Shown in pieces: positions 35,209 through 44,360 of a stretch of 64,000 bases of DNA (positions are counted from its first letter, which is position 1; every line of letters starts with the position of its first letter). Made by a program: the position numbers and the translations under genes. Source of the DNA: Allokutzneria sp. A3M-2-11 16 (GTDB taxonomy: Bacteria > Actinomycetota > Actinomycetes > Mycobacteriales > Pseudonocardiaceae); contig NZ_JANAVO010000001.1 of the NCBI RefSeq assembly GCF_024213555.1, positions 3,348,001 through 3,412,000 of the forward strand. The letters are read 5' to 3'. The notes beneath the pieces are model-generated. The model saw only the letters and a list, made by a program, of their open reading frames with translations, was not told the origin of the DNA and made no database searches.

Positions 35209-37335
35209 TTACCGACTCTCCAGGTCCAGTCCGATGGCCGAGGCCAGGAACGCCAACTCGTCCGTGAGGAGGTCGACCATCCTGGACACCGACCGCGCGG
35301 AGTGGCCGACCTCGGTTTCGCGGCGGAACACTATCGGGTGATCACCATCGGACCCCGAGGTGGCGTGCTGGAGCGCGGCGCACATTTTCCTTGCGTGGCA
35401 AGGGTCGACGCGGCTGTCCGACTCGAAGACGGTGAACAGCGTCGCCGGGTACGCCACGCCCTCGCGCACGTGGTGGTACGGCGAGTAGGACAGCAGCCAG
35501 GCCAGCTCCTCCGGGGAGTCCGCGGTGCCGTACTCGTCGTTCCAGGTGCGCCCGATGAGGAACTTCTCGTAGCGGACCATGTCCAGCAGCGGGGCCGAGC
35601 AGACGACCGCGCGGTAGAGCTCCGGCCGCTGGGTGAGGGCCGCGCCGACGAGCAGCCCGCCGTTGGAGCCGCCCATGATCGACAGCTGCTCGGAGGTGGT
35701 CCAGCCGGTGGCGATCAGGTGCTCGGCGGCGGCGTGCAGGTCGTCGAAGGTGTTCTGCTTGTTCGCCCGCATGCCCGCCTGGTGCCACTCCTCGCCCTCC
35801 TCTCCGCCGCCGCGCAGCGAGGCGATCGCGAAGACACCGCCCGCCTCGGCCCAGGCCAGCGCGGCCGCGCGGTAACCGGGGCTGGAGCTGTTGGAGAACC
35901 CGCCGTAGCCGTTGAGCAGCGTGGGCAGCGGCCGCTCCGGGCGTTCGACCGGGGAGATGACGAACATGCGAACGGCGGTGCCGTCCTTGGAGGTGTAGGT
36001 GACCTGGCTGGCGTGCACCTCGGGGGTGGCGGCGGCGCCGGGTGCCGCGGACTCCAGCTCGAACGCGCCGGTGGCCAACGAGAATCGGTAGACGCACGGC
36101 GGCGTGACGAAGTCCGCCCAGCCCAGCCACACGTCGTCGGAGCGCCCGTCGGTCAGCTTGTCCACAGTGGACAGAGCGTGCACCGAGCCCATTCCCGGCA
36201 GCCGGACCTGGTCGACCAGCGCGCCGGTGACGTCGTCGTGCAGGTACAGCTCGGAGACGGCGTGCCTGGTCCGCAGCACCAGCAGGCGCGCGGGCCGGTC
36301 CGCCGTCGCGGGCACCCGGTGCACGGCCTCCAGCACCGAGCCCGCGTCCTCGGCGATCAGCTCGGTCCAGTTCTCCCGCTCGGGGCGCTCCGGATCGGCG
36401 ACGCACAGCCGCCAGCGCGGCGCGCCCAGCGTGGTCATCAGGTAGAGGCGGCCGTCGTCCTCGAACCAGGCCGAGCAGTAGCCGCCCTCGTCCTCGCCGT
36501 CCACGATCCGCCGCAGCTCGCCGTCGCCGTGCAGGTCGGCCAGCCACACCGTCTGCCTCGGTGCCGTGCCCGGGGTGGCGTCGACGATCAGCCAACGGCC
36601 GTCCTCGGACACCCGGGTGCCGTAGTAGAGGGTCATGTCCAGGCCGTCGCCGTGCAGCATCGTGTCGGTCGAGGTGTCCGCGCCGACGCGGTGCCGCCAC
36701 ACCCGGCGGTGGAACACCTCCTCGCCCTCCGGTACCGCCTCGGGCGGCAGGCGGCGCACGTAGATCATCTCCTCGCCGCCGGGCAGCCAGGTCATCGAGC
36801 TGAACCGCATCCGGTCGATCGGGCCGTCCAGCAGCTCGCCGGAGTCCACGTCGATGATGCTCAGCCGCGACTCCTCGTCGCCGCTGGAGGAGACCTTGTA
36901 CGCCAGCCGCGTGCCCTCCATGCTCGGCGACCAGCCGTCCAGCGTGGTCAGCCCCGTCGGGTCCATCGCGGTGACGTCGAGGAGCACTCGCTCGCTGCCG
37001 TCGGCCTCGCGCAGGTAGAGCACCGGGTGCTCCTGGTCGGGCTGCCGCCGGGTGAAGAAGGCCCGGCCCGCGCGCCAGCGCGGCGCGCCCACCGAACCGG
37101 TGCGCATCAGCCGGTCGAGTCTGCTCGCGATCCGGTCCCGGCCCGGCAGCGCGGCGAGCTGCGCCTTGGCCAGCTCGTCCTGCGCGGCGGCCCAGGCGGT
37201 CGTGCGCTCGTCGGTGACGTCCTCAAGCCAGCGGTAGGGGTCGGCGACGAGGTGGCCGTGCAGGTCCTCGACGAGATCGAGGCGCTCGGCCGCGGGGTAG
37301 GAGTTCTGCGGTGCGGAGGGTCGCGAGTGGGTCAC
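35209..37335 (-). CDS. Prolyl oligopeptidase family serine peptidase (S9A)
   Basis: The 708-residue protein has the beta-propeller and alpha/beta-hydrolase layout of prolyl oligopeptidase. The catalytic triad is Ser557 in GGSNGG, Asp640 in ESDSRVDP and His678 in VGHS. It starts with DPYRWLEDV, typical of the family. The enzyme cleaves short proline-containing peptides, normally in the cytoplasm; no signal peptide is evident. It is first in a leftward unit with the mechanosensitive channel gene. Confidence 0.94.
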   Translation of the reverse strand: MTHSRPSAPQNSYPAAERLDLVEDLHGHLVADPYRWLEDVTDERTTAWAAAQDELAKAQLAALPGRDRIASRLDRLMRTGSVGAPRWRAGRAFFTRRQPDQEHPVLYLREADGSERVLLDVTAMDPTGLTTLDGWSPSMEGTRLAYKVSSSGDEESRLSIIDVDSGELLDGPIDRMRFSSMTWLPGGEEMIYVRRLPPEAVPEGEEVFHRRVWRHRVGADTSTDTMLHGDGLDMTLYYGTRVSEDGRWLIVDATPGTAPRQTVWLADLHGDGELRRIVDGEDEGGYCSAWFEDDGRLYLMTTLGAPRWRLCVADPERPERENWTELIAEDAGSVLEAVHRVPATADRPARLLVLRTRHAVSELYLHDDVTGALVDQVRLPGMGSVHALSTVDKLTDGRSDDVWLGWADFVTPPCVYRFSLATGAFELESAAPGAAATPEVHASQVTYTSKDGTAVRMFVISPVERPERPLPTLLNGYGGFSNSSSPGYRAAALAWAEAGGVFAIASLRGGGEEGEEWHQAGMRANKQNTFDDLHAAAEHLIATGWTTSEQLSIMGGSNGGLLVGAALTQRPELYRAVVCSAPLLDMVRYEKFLIGRTWNDEYGTADSPEELAWLLSYSPYHHVREGVAYPATLFTVFESDSRVDPCHARKMCAALQHATSGSDGDHPIVFRRETEVGHSARSVSRMVDLLTDELAFLASAIGLDLESR

Positions 37336-37500
37336 GGTCCCGACGATAGAGGCTCACACCGTGCGCACATCGCCCCTGGCCTGCTCAGCGACCGTGTCTG
37401 ACGCCCAATAACCGATTCTTCATCGACACGTCATGAATCACACGTGCGTTCGAGGCGGGTTGTGTGGTCGACTAAGAACTGAACCGGTGGAGGTGGTCGC

Positions 37501-38166
37501 GTGCCAGACCGACAACCGACTACCAAGGGCGCCCCCCTGCGGGTGGCGCCCAGGGTAAAGCCGTGTCCGACAGGGGTGGCGACAAGATCATCCCATGCCG
37601 AATCCGGTGATCCGCGAGGGGTCGACAAGGCCACTGCGGACGGTAAGCCGATCTGGAGCAGACGCAGGGTCCTCCTGCTCAACGCCACCTACGAGCCGCT
37701 CACCGCGCTCCCGCTGCGCCGGGCGATCGTGCTGCTCATCTGCGGCAAGGCCGAGATCGTGCACGGCGACCCCGCCGGCCTGGAGCTGCACTCCGCGAGC
37801 GAGGTCATACTCGTCCCATCGGTGATCAGGCTGAGTACCTTCGTGCGCGTCCCCTACCGGGGGCGCGTTCCCATGACGCGGGCGGCACTGATGTACCGCG
37901 ACCGCTACCGCTGCGCCTACTGCGGCGGCCGGGCCGAGACGATCGACCACGTCGTTCCGCGCAGCAGGGGTGGGCCGCACACCTGGGAGAACTGCGTGGC
38001 CTGCTGCGCCAAGTGCAACCACCGCAAGGCGGACAAGCAGCTCTCCGAGCTGGGCTGGCGGCTGCGGGTGGTCCCGCGCGCTCCGCGCGGGCGGTACTGG
38101 CGGCTGCTCGCGAGCATCTCCGAGACGGATCCGCTCTGGCTGCCCTACCTGGACGAAGCCGCCTGA
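37501..38166 (+). CDS. HNH endonuclease-domain protein (Rv2469c-like)
   Basis: The 221-residue protein carries a C-terminal HNH nuclease fold: CAYCGG, ETIDHVVPRSRGG, WENCVACCAKCNHRKADK. Four cysteines form a probable zinc site and the His in IDH is catalytic. The N-terminal half (VLLLNATYEPL, RAIVLLICGKAEIVH) is typical of a broadly conserved actinobacterial subgroup. The GTG start at 37501 has GGAGGTGG four bases upstream. It is convergent with the GVRIS-repeat gene, leaving nine bases between stops. Its cellular target is unknown; conservation argues for a housekeeping role rather than a homing endonuclease. Confidence 0.9.
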   Translation: MPDRQPTTKGAPLRVAPRVKPCPTGVATRSSHAESGDPRGVDKATADGKPIWSRRRVLLLNATYEPLTALPLRRAIVLLICGKAEIVHGDPAGLELHSASEVILVPSVIRLSTFVRVPYRGRVPMTRAALMYRDRYRCAYCGGRAETIDHVVPRSRGGPHTWENCVACCAKCNHRKADKQLSELGWRLRVVPRAPRGRYWRLLASISETDPLWLPYLDEAA

Positions 38167-38175
38167 GGGGTCGCC

Positions 38176-38454
38176 TCAGGCCGCCAGCGCGGAGATCCGC
38201 ACGCCGCCGCGGCTGATCCGGACGCCTTCCCGGCTGCTGATCCGCACGCCCTCCCGGCTGATCCGAACGCCTTCGCGGGAGCTGATCCGCACACCCGAGC
38301 ACGCGCTGATGCGCACGCCGCCCCGGTTGCTGATCCGCACGCCTTCGCGTGCGCTGATGCGCACGCCCTGGTACGAAGTGCACGCGGAGCTAAAAAGGCC
38401 CTTACCCGGACGGGTGACGTTGTTGCTCTGAGCGGGGATGGTCGAAGTGGACAT
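38176..38454 (-). CDS. Small GVRIS-repeat protein (92 residues), unrecognised
   Basis: The start at 38454 has a strong GGAGGG site five bases upstream. Residues 1-29 form a polar leader-like segment with one cysteine. Residues 30-88 hold eight copies of the pentapeptide GVRIS, separated by two or three residues such as RE, SRE or NRG, and the protein ends ALAA. All base changes among the eight pentapeptide copies are synonymous, so the peptide unit is under selection. The gene is divergent from an MFS transporter and convergent with the HNH gene. I do not recognise the family. It could be a beta-solenoid, a structural or surface peptide, or a multi-core precursor; no modification enzyme is next to it. 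Confidence 0.8.
   Translation of the reverse strand: MSTSTIPAQSNNVTRPGKGLFSSACTSYQGVRISAREGVRISNRGGVRISACSGVRISSREGVRISREGVRISSREGVRISRGGVRISALAA
38191..38367 (-). repeat. In-frame repeat array encoding eight GVRIS units
   Basis: The array spans 177 bases with units of 21 or 24 bases. The core codons vary only at synonymous positions (GGC/GGT, GTG/GTT/GTC, CGC/CGG, AGC/TCC). The irregular period and coding frame distinguish it from a CRISPR array. Confidence 0.9.
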
Positions 38455-38758
38455 GATTGCCCTCCAGCGATCATTGTTCGGATAAGGGGAGATCAGAAAC
38501 GTACGCAAGACCCGGATAGGTGAAAAAGTAGAGCCACGGCGCTCGGAGAACAAGCCGCCAAGCTGACCGCCATTCGCCGCCGTCCGGACCGGGGCCATTC
38601 GGCCGCACGGCGTGGTCTCGTCGAGTGATCTTCGGCAACCGCTCCCAGGACGCGGTCACAAGCGGGTTGACGGTCTCGGACAATGCGGTATCACCGCAGG
38701 TCCGCCGGTGTTCGCGGGGGTTGCTCCGGCCGCGGCGCCCAGGGAGGACACGATCACG
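38455..38758. other. Divergent intergenic region between GVRIS-repeat gene and MFS gene
   Basis: These 304 bases contain the start signals of two divergent genes. Next to the repeat gene there is a comparatively AT-rich patch (38460-38545) likely to hold its promoter, but no box pair is convincing. Nothing else is recognisable. Confidence 0.4.
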
Positions 38759-40012
38759 GTGAGTCGCTCCGACGAGCAGGTGGCCGAGGGCTCCGGCGTG
38801 CGCGGACCCGCGTTCCGGCGACTTTTTTTCGCCTGGTCGGTTTCCCTCGTCGGTGACGGTGTCCGGGCCGCGGCGCTGCCGCTCTACGTCGCGGTCAGCA
38901 CGGGGGACCCGCTGGCCGCCTCCGCGGTCGTCGCGGCCGAACTGCTGCCGTGGCTGTTGGTCGCGCTCCCGGCCGGTGCGCTGGTGGACCGCTGGCGGCC
39001 GAGGGTTGTCGTCCTGACGGCTCACATCGTCCGTGCCGTCTTGACCGCCGTGCTGGCCGTCGTGGTGTTCACCGGCCAGGACACCGTGCTGATCCTCGCC
39101 GTTCTCGCTTTTCTGCTGACCACCGCGGAGACCTTCGCCGACTCGGCGTCGCAGCTGCTCCTCGTGGAGATCGCCGGGCCCGCCGACCTGGACCGCGCCA
39201 ACAGCCGCTTCGTCACGGCCGAGACGATCGGCGTGGACCTCGCCGGACCGCTCGCGGCGAGCCTGCTCTTCGCGTGGGAGCCCGCCGCGTGCTTCGCGCT
39301 CGACGCGCTGTCGTTCGCCATCGCCGCCTGGTACGTCGCGCACGTGCCGGACGTGGTTCCGCACCGCGAGAAGCGGGACGGCGAATCGTTGCGGCTCCAG
39401 GTCGTCGAGGGCGTGCGCTACCTGCTGACCGAACGCTCGTTGCGGGTGCTCGTGCTGGCCGTCGTCATGAGCGCGCTGGCCGCGGCGGCGGTGAACGTGG
39501 TGAGCGCGTTGTTCGCCATCCAGGTCCTGGGCTTCGCACCCGCGCTGGTGCCCACTCTGATGATCACGATGGCGCTGGGCATCCTGGTCGCGGCGCGGCT
39601 GACCCCGGCCCTGGGCGCGCGCGTCGGCGAGGGGCCGCTGATGATCGCTTCCCTGCTGCTCGTCGCCGCGGGCTTCGCCTTGCTGGCCACGGCGGCCGTG
39701 CCGGAGCTGGCCTGGGTCGCGTACTTCGTCACGGGCCTGGGCAGCGGGTGCTGGAACGTCCTTTCGGCGACCCGGCGGCAGCGGCTGACCCCCGGGCACC
39801 TGATGGGCCGGGTCTCCAGCGGCTACCGCGTGCTGGCGTGGGGGCTGATGCCGGTCGGCGCCGCGCTGGCGGGCCCGATCGCGGGCGTGACCTCGCTCGG
39901 GACGGTGCTGCTGGGCGCCGCGGTGATCGTCGCCACGACCGCGGTGGTGCTCGGCGGGCCGCTGGTGCGGACCGGTGGACCTGGCCACGCCTCGCGGGGA
40001 TCGGGCATCTAG
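38759..40012 (+). CDS. Major facilitator superfamily transporter
   Basis: The protein has about 417 residues and about 12 predicted membrane helices. It is of the MFS exporter type often annotated as enterobactin- or macrolide-efflux-like, with FFAWSVSLVGDGVRAAALPLYV at the start (helix 1) and GALVDRWRPRVVV in the loop after helix 2. The GTG start at 38759 follows a GGAGG site by about ten bases; a longer frame extends upstream to 38612. The substrate is unknown. It is divergent from the GVRIS-repeat gene, and the two may share control. Relative to mycobacteria, the pair is inserted in a conserved gene block. Confidence 0.85.
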   Translation: MSRSDEQVAEGSGVRGPAFRRLFFAWSVSLVGDGVRAAALPLYVAVSTGDPLAASAVVAAELLPWLLVALPAGALVDRWRPRVVVLTAHIVRAVLTAVLAVVVFTGQDTVLILAVLAFLLTTAETFADSASQLLLVEIAGPADLDRANSRFVTAETIGVDLAGPLAASLLFAWEPAACFALDALSFAIAAWYVAHVPDVVPHREKRDGESLRLQVVEGVRYLLTERSLRVLVLAVVMSALAAAAVNVVSALFAIQVLGFAPALVPTLMITMALGILVAARLTPALGARVGEGPLMIASLLLVAAGFALLATAAVPELAWVAYFVTGLGSGCWNVLSATRRQRLTPGHLMGRVSSGYRVLAWGLMPVGAALAGPIAGVTSLGTVLLGAAVIVATTAVVLGGPLVRTGGPGHASRGSGI

Positions 40013-40022
40013 AGTACGAGCC

Positions 40023-40274
40023 GTGAACGTCGCGGAGACCCTCCTCGTCTTTGCGCTGATCCCGCTGGCCATCTACGGCGTGATCGCGCTCCTGACGCTG
40101 TGGCCCAAGTTCGCCCGTACCCCGAGGTACCGCCCGGGGCAGGACTGGGACTACGAGCCGGTGTGGTGGACGGCCAACCCCGCCGGGGTGGGTGCGCGTC
40201 CCGCCTCCGCCGCCACCGCCGTGGACGCGCAGCCCGTCCGGACCGCTCGGGGAGGTGCCCGTGGTAGCTGGTGA
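40023..40274 (+). CDS. Small single-helix membrane protein (possibly CtaJ-like)
   Basis: The 83-residue protein has one N-terminal membrane helix (LLVFALIPLAIYGVIALLTLW) listed here as residues about 7-27, followed by RYRPGQDWDYEPVWWTANP and a polar tail. This helix plus an aromatic motif recurs in a small actinobacterial protein family found just before the DUF5130 gene. Some relatives may be annotated as the cytochrome oxidase accessory subunit CtaJ, but I am not sure of that match. The GTG start is at 40023, 11 bases after the MFS gene, and its end overlaps the DUF5130 gene by 14 bases. Confidence 0.75.
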   Translation: MNVAETLLVFALIPLAIYGVIALLTLWPKFARTPRYRPGQDWDYEPVWWTANPAGVGARPASAATAVDAQPVRTARGGARGSW

Positions 40275-40743
40275 GGTCGTCAAGAAGGAACTCGACCGGG
40301 AGCTCGGCGTCGGTGAGGCGCTGACCATCAGCGGCCGGATCTCGGCGGCGAAGATGGTGGAGCCGCAGCCGCCCGCCGTCCCCTTCACGCCGTCGCAGCT
40401 CGCGTCCCTTGACGAGGCGCTGACGCTGGCGAGCAGGCTGACCGGGCTGGACTTCAGCGTCTACCTCGGTGACCTCGGCGAGGACAGCCGGGCCAGCGCG
40501 GAGTCGCTGCACGCGCAGATCGGCGCGGGCGCCTCCGACGCCGTGCTGATCGCGGTGTCCCCGGGCGCGCGGGTGCTGGAGGTGGTGACCGGCGAGGAGT
40601 CCTCCCGCCGCATCTCCGACCGCAGCTGCAAGCTCGCGGTGATGAGCATGGTCGCCTCGTTCAAGGAGGGCGATCTCTCCGGCGGCCTCGTCAGCGGCCT
40701 GCGCATGCTCTCCGACCAGGCCGGCCCCGCCCCCAAGCACTAG
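40261..40743 (+). CDS. DUF5130 family protein (TPM-like, Rv2468c-like)
   Basis: The 160-residue protein begins with a GTG at 40261 preceded by GGGAGG at suitable spacing. It contains a TPM-like alpha/beta domain (LTGLDFSVYLGDLGEDSR and AVLIAVSPGARVLEVVTGEES). Members occur widely in actinobacteria, next to pepN. No catalytic function is established. It is translationally coupled to the preceding small membrane protein, so they may act together at the membrane. Confidence 0.82.
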   Translation: MVAGEVVKKELDRELGVGEALTISGRISAAKMVEPQPPAVPFTPSQLASLDEALTLASRLTGLDFSVYLGDLGEDSRASAESLHAQIGAGASDAVLIAVSPGARVLEVVTGEESSRRISDRSCKLAVMSMVASFKEGDLSGGLVSGLRMLSDQAGPAPKH

Positions 40744-40755
40744 AATCCACCTCAC

Positions 40756-40804
40756 GCACAGCGAGGCCCGCCCACGATCTCCACGTGGGCGGGCCTCGCT
40801 GTGC
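40756..40804. terminator. Perfect 21-bp hairpin terminator
   Basis: Arms 40756-40776 and 40784-40804 are perfectly complementary over 21 bases around a seven-base loop. It begins 12 bases after the DUF5130 stop. The family A palindrome starts at its last base, giving two stacked hairpins between the convergent DUF5130 and pepN genes. Confidence 0.85.
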
Positions 40805-40866
40805 CCGTTTCGTACTCAAAGCCGCGAAGAGAGCGCTCCCAAAGGCCGTTAAGAGTACGAAACGGG
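40804..40866. repeat. Intergenic palindrome, family A copy 2
   Basis: The outer arms CCCGTTTCGTACTC and GAGTACGAAACGGG are perfect over 14 bases. The central part contains GAGCGCTCCCAAA, identical to the loop core of copy 1 at 32078-32138. The inner stem is degraded compared with copy 1. It lies between convergent genes, like copy 1. Confidence 0.88.
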
Positions 40867-40916
40867 ATTTCCGCCACGGCGAGCCGGGTTGAGGGTCGCC
40901 GTGGCGGAAAGGGTGG

Positions 40917-43481
40917 TCAGGAGCGGTCGAAGTCGCGGGCGCGGAGTGCGCGGACCACGCCCGCCCGGCCCTCGGTGATCAGGCGGCGCAGCGCGGGGGA
41001 CGCCTCGCCCTCCAACCACTTGTCGGCCGCCTCGACCGTGGACTGCTCGATCGCCCAGCTCGGGAACAGGCCCTCGACGCACGGCTGAGCCTGCTCGGTG
41101 GAGCGGCGCGACCACATCTCGGCGACCTCGGCGAAGTACCGCGGCACGTACGAGGTCAGCAGCTCGGTCTGCGTCGGGTGGTAGAAGCCGCTGACGATCG
41201 CCTCGTTGATCGCGTTGGGCAGCTCGTCATCGCGCATGGCCCGCTCCCACGCCTCCGCCTTGGCCTCGGCCAGCGGGCGGATGGCGCGGCAGCGCTCGGC
41301 GGCGCGCTGACCGGTCGCGGTCTGGTCTGCGGCCAGCTCCGCCTCGATCTCGTCCTCGCCCGCCGCGCCGTGCGCGACCAGCGCGACCAGCAACCGCCAG
41401 CGCAGGTCGGTGTCCACGGTGAGCCCGCGCAGCTCGCGGGAGCCGTCCAGCCACCCGCGCAGCACGTCCACCTGCTCGGGCCGCAGCACCGAGCCGCACA
41501 GCGTGTTGACGTAGGTCAGCTGCTCGTCCGAACCCTCCTCGGCGGACTCGACCAGCTCGAAGAGCTTGGTGGTGAAGCGGAACCAGCCCTCGGACCGCCA
41601 CGACTCCTCGACGTAGGAGGTCAGCGCGGCCTGGGCCTGGAGCAGCAGCCGCATCACCACGCCGATCTCGGACTCCGAGCCGATGCCGTTGAGCACGAGG
41701 GTGATGAAGTCGCGCGCCTTCAGCTCGGCCTCGCGGGTCATCTCCCACGCCGCGGACCAGCACAGCGTGCGCGGCAGGGACTGCTCGACGTCGCCGATGC
41801 TGTCGATCAGCGTGGCCAGCGACCCCGGGTCGAGCCGCATCGCGCAGTAGGTCAGGTCGTCGTCGTTGACCAGCACAAGCTTGCCGCGCGGGGTGCCGAC
41901 CAGCTCGGGCACATCGGTGACGTCGGCGGTGACGTCCAGCTCGATGCGGTTGATCCGCACGAGCTTGCCGGTGGCCGCGTCGCGGTCGTAGACGCCGATC
42001 GCGGTGCGGTGCGCGCGCAGCTCACCGGCACCCGGCTTGGCGCCGCTCTGCAGCACGGAGAACGAGGTGAAGCGGTCGCTCGCGTCGACCTCGAACCGCG
42101 GGCGCAGCGTGTTCATGCCCGTGGTCTGCAGCCACTGCGCGCTCCACCCCGACAGGTCGCGGCCGGACGCCTGCTCCAACGCGCCGAGCAGGTCGGCGAG
42201 GGTGGCGTTGCCCCACGCGTGCTTGTCGAAGTACATCCGCAGGCCGGACAGGAAGTTCTCGATGCCCACGTACGCGACGAGCTGCTTGAGGACGCTGGCG
42301 CCCTTCGCGTAGGTGATGCCGTCGAAGTTCACCTCGACGGCCTCGACGTCGGTGATCTCGCACGCGATGGGGTGCGTGGACGGCAGCATGTCCTGCCGGT
42401 AGGCCCACGACTTCTCCACGTTGGCGAAGGTGGTCCAGGCGCTCTTGTACTCGGTGGCCTCGGACTGCGCGTAGACGCTCGCCCAGGTCGCGAAGGACTC
42501 GTTCAGCCACAGGTCGTCCCACCAGCGCATGGTGACGAGGTCGCCGAACCACATGTGCGCCATCTCGTGCAGCACGGTCTCGGCGCGGCGCTCGTAGACG
42601 TAGCGGGTGACGCGCGAGCGGAAGATGTACTCGTCGCGGAAGGTCACGCAGCCCGCGTTCTCCATCGCGCCCGCGTTGAACTCCGGCACGAAGCACTGGT
42701 CGTACTTGCCGAACGGGTAGCGCACCCCGAACGCCTTGTTGAAGAACTCGAAGCCCTGCTTGGTCTCGGCGAACAGGCGCTCGTGGTCCATGTGCTCGGC
42801 CAGCGACGCGCGCACGTACAGGCCGAGCGGGATCTCGCCCTCGTCGTCGGTGTAGACGTCGCGCCACTCCGCGTAGGGACCGGCCACCAGTGCGACGAGG
42901 TAGGTCGACATCGGCTTGGTGGTGGGGAAGTGGTGGGTCACCGCGCCCAGCTCGGTGGCGTCGGTGCGCTTGGCCGCCGCGTTGGAGATGACCTTCCAGT
43001 CGTTGGCCGCGGTCACCGTGAGGGTGTAGACCGACTTCAGGTCCGGCTGGTCGAAGCAGGCGAACATCCGCTTCGCGTCCGCCGTCTCGAACTGGGTGTA
43101 GAGGTAGACCGACTTGTCCACCGGGTCGACGAAGCGGTGCACGCCCTCGCCGGTGTTCATGTAGCGGCAGTCGGCCTCGACGACCAGCTCGTTGGACGCG
43201 GCGAGGTCCGGCAGCGCGATGCCGTCCTCCTCGCGGTAGCCCGTGACGTCCAGCTCCACGCCGTTGAGCACCGCGCGCCGCACCCCGGCCGCGACGATGT
43301 CGATCCACGTGGAGGCGCCCGGCTCCGCGCAGGTGAAGCGGGCCGTCGTGGTGGAGCGGAACGTGGTCTCACCGGGCCCGGCGGCACCGTCGGTGAGGTC
43401 CAAGGAGATGTCGTAGGACTCCACCTTCAGCAACGCGGCGCGCTGCCGCGCCTGCTCCCACGTGAGGTTCGGTGCTGCCAC
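40917..43481 (-). CDS. pepN: Aminopeptidase N (M1 family)
   Basis: The 854-residue zinc aminopeptidase has the substrate motif GAMEN and the metal site [24 protein letters not shown], split as HEMAH and WLNE. It ends with the helical ERAP1-like C-terminal domain. It removes N-terminal residues from peptides in the cytoplasm. The GTG start at 43481 is chosen because GGGGTG lies five bases upstream; an ATG at 43529 would add 16 residues. It is divergent from the Rv2466c-like gene, the same arrangement as Rv2467 and Rv2466c in M. tuberculosis. Confidence 0.95.
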   Translation of the reverse strand: MAAPNLTWEQARQRAALLKVESYDISLDLTDGAAGPGETTFRSTTTARFTCAEPGASTWIDIVAAGVRRAVLNGVELDVTGYREEDGIALPDLAASNELVVEADCRYMNTGEGVHRFVDPVDKSVYLYTQFETADAKRMFACFDQPDLKSVYTLTVTAANDWKVISNAAAKRTDATELGAVTHHFPTTKPMSTYLVALVAGPYAEWRDVYTDDEGEIPLGLYVRASLAEHMDHERLFAETKQGFEFFNKAFGVRYPFGKYDQCFVPEFNAGAMENAGCVTFRDEYIFRSRVTRYVYERRAETVLHEMAHMWFGDLVTMRWWDDLWLNESFATWASVYAQSEATEYKSAWTTFANVEKSWAYRQDMLPSTHPIACEITDVEAVEVNFDGITYAKGASVLKQLVAYVGIENFLSGLRMYFDKHAWGNATLADLLGALEQASGRDLSGWSAQWLQTTGMNTLRPRFEVDASDRFTSFSVLQSGAKPGAGELRAHRTAIGVYDRDAATGKLVRINRIELDVTADVTDVPELVGTPRGKLVLVNDDDLTYCAMRLDPGSLATLIDSIGDVEQSLPRTLCWSAAWEMTREAELKARDFITLVLNGIGSESEIGVVMRLLLQAQAALTSYVEESWRSEGWFRFTTKLFELVESAEEGSDEQLTYVNTLCGSVLRPEQVDVLRGWLDGSRELRGLTVDTDLRWRLLVALVAHGAAGEDEIEAELAADQTATGQRAAERCRAIRPLAEAKAEAWERAMRDDELPNAINEAIVSGFYHPTQTELLTSYVPRYFAEVAEMWSRRSTEQAQPCVEGLFPSWAIEQSTVEAADKWLEGEASPALRRLITEGRAGVVRALRARDFDRS

Positions 43482-43601
43482 GTGTTCACCCCTGTCCTGG
43501 TTCGTAGACGTCGACTGCTGGGCATCCAATCACGGACCCCCAAAGAACTTTTTACTACCTGTGCGGGGAATGGTCGCGGACGCGGCACGGTTGGCACCAA
43601 C

Positions 43602-44222
43602 ATGACCGCTGTTGAGCCTGGTAAGACCCGCGTCGACTTCTGGTTCGACCCGCTGTGCCCGTGGGCCTGGATCACCTCCCGCTGGATGCTGGAGGTCGAA
43701 CAGGTCCGTGACATCGAGCTCGACTTCCACGTGATGAGCCTCTCGGTGCTCAACACCGGCCGTGACCTGCCGGAGCAGTACAAGGAGCTGCTGACGAAGG
43801 GTTGGGGTCCGGTGCGGGTGGCCATCGCCGCCGCCAAGCACGGCGGCCAGAAGGTGCTGCGCCCGCTCTACACCGCGATGGGCACGCGCATCCACAACGA
43901 CGGCAGGCAGGACTGGGACGCCGTGATCGCGGAGTCGCTTGCGGAGCTGGGCCTGCCCGCGGAGCTGGCCGAGGCCGCGACCTCCACCGAGCACGACGAG
44001 GAGCTGAAGGCCAGCCACCACCGCGGCATGGACCCGGTGGGCATGGACGTCGGCACCCCGGTGATCCACGTCGACGGTGTGGCCTTCTTCGGCCCGGTGC
44101 TCTCGCGCATCCCGCGCGGCGAGGACGCGGGCAAGGTCTTCGACGGCGCCCGGCTGCTGGCGGGCTACCCGCACTTCTTCGAGCTGAAGCGGACGCGGAC
44201 CGAGGACCCCGACTTCTCCTGA
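43602..44222 (+). CDS. Rv2466c-like DsbA-fold (mycothiol-linked) protein with CPWA motif
   Basis: The 206-residue protein closely resembles Rv2466c, a mycothiol-dependent thioredoxin-fold reductase. Shared segments include [31 protein letters not shown] and [12 protein letters not shown]. Rv2466c has CPWC at its active site, whereas this protein reads CPWA (codons TGC CCG TGG GCC), so the second cysteine is missing. A single-cysteine mechanism with mycothiol as partner would still be possible. It is divergent from pepN and is followed after 17 bases by a strong terminator. Confidence 0.9.
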   Translation: MTAVEPGKTRVDFWFDPLCPWAWITSRWMLEVEQVRDIELDFHVMSLSVLNTGRDLPEQYKELLTKGWGPVRVAIAAAKHGGQKVLRPLYTAMGTRIHNDGRQDWDAVIAESLAELGLPAELAEAATSTEHDEELKASHHRGMDPVGMDVGTPVIHVDGVAFFGPVLSRIPRGEDAGKVFDGARLLAGYPHFFELKRTRTEDPDFS

Positions 44223-44239
44223 GGCTGTTCGACTGTGTG

Positions 44240-44268
44240 CGGCGCCACCTTCCCGGTGGCGCCGTTTT
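44240..44268 (+). terminator. Intrinsic terminator after the Rv2466c-like gene
   Basis: CGGCGCCACC and GGTGGCGCCG pair perfectly around a five-base loop and are followed by TTTTC. It begins 17 bases after the stop codon. Confidence 0.85.
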
Positions 44269-44360
44269 CACTGCGTGGGGCCGGTGTTCACCCGGCTGTG
44301 TCAGACTCGGGCATGGCCGCGACGGGGCGGCCTTGATCGGCAGGGAAGTGGTAGGCGCAG

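Noticed and set aside
37501-38166. Homing endonuclease or inactive phage HNH gene
   Set aside because: The protein has a conserved actinobacterial N-terminal half and a conserved neighbourhood, so a resident housekeeping gene is more likely.
38191-38367. Possible CRISPR array
   Set aside because: Units are 21 or 24 bases, variation is synonymous and in frame, and there are no unique spacers or cas genes.
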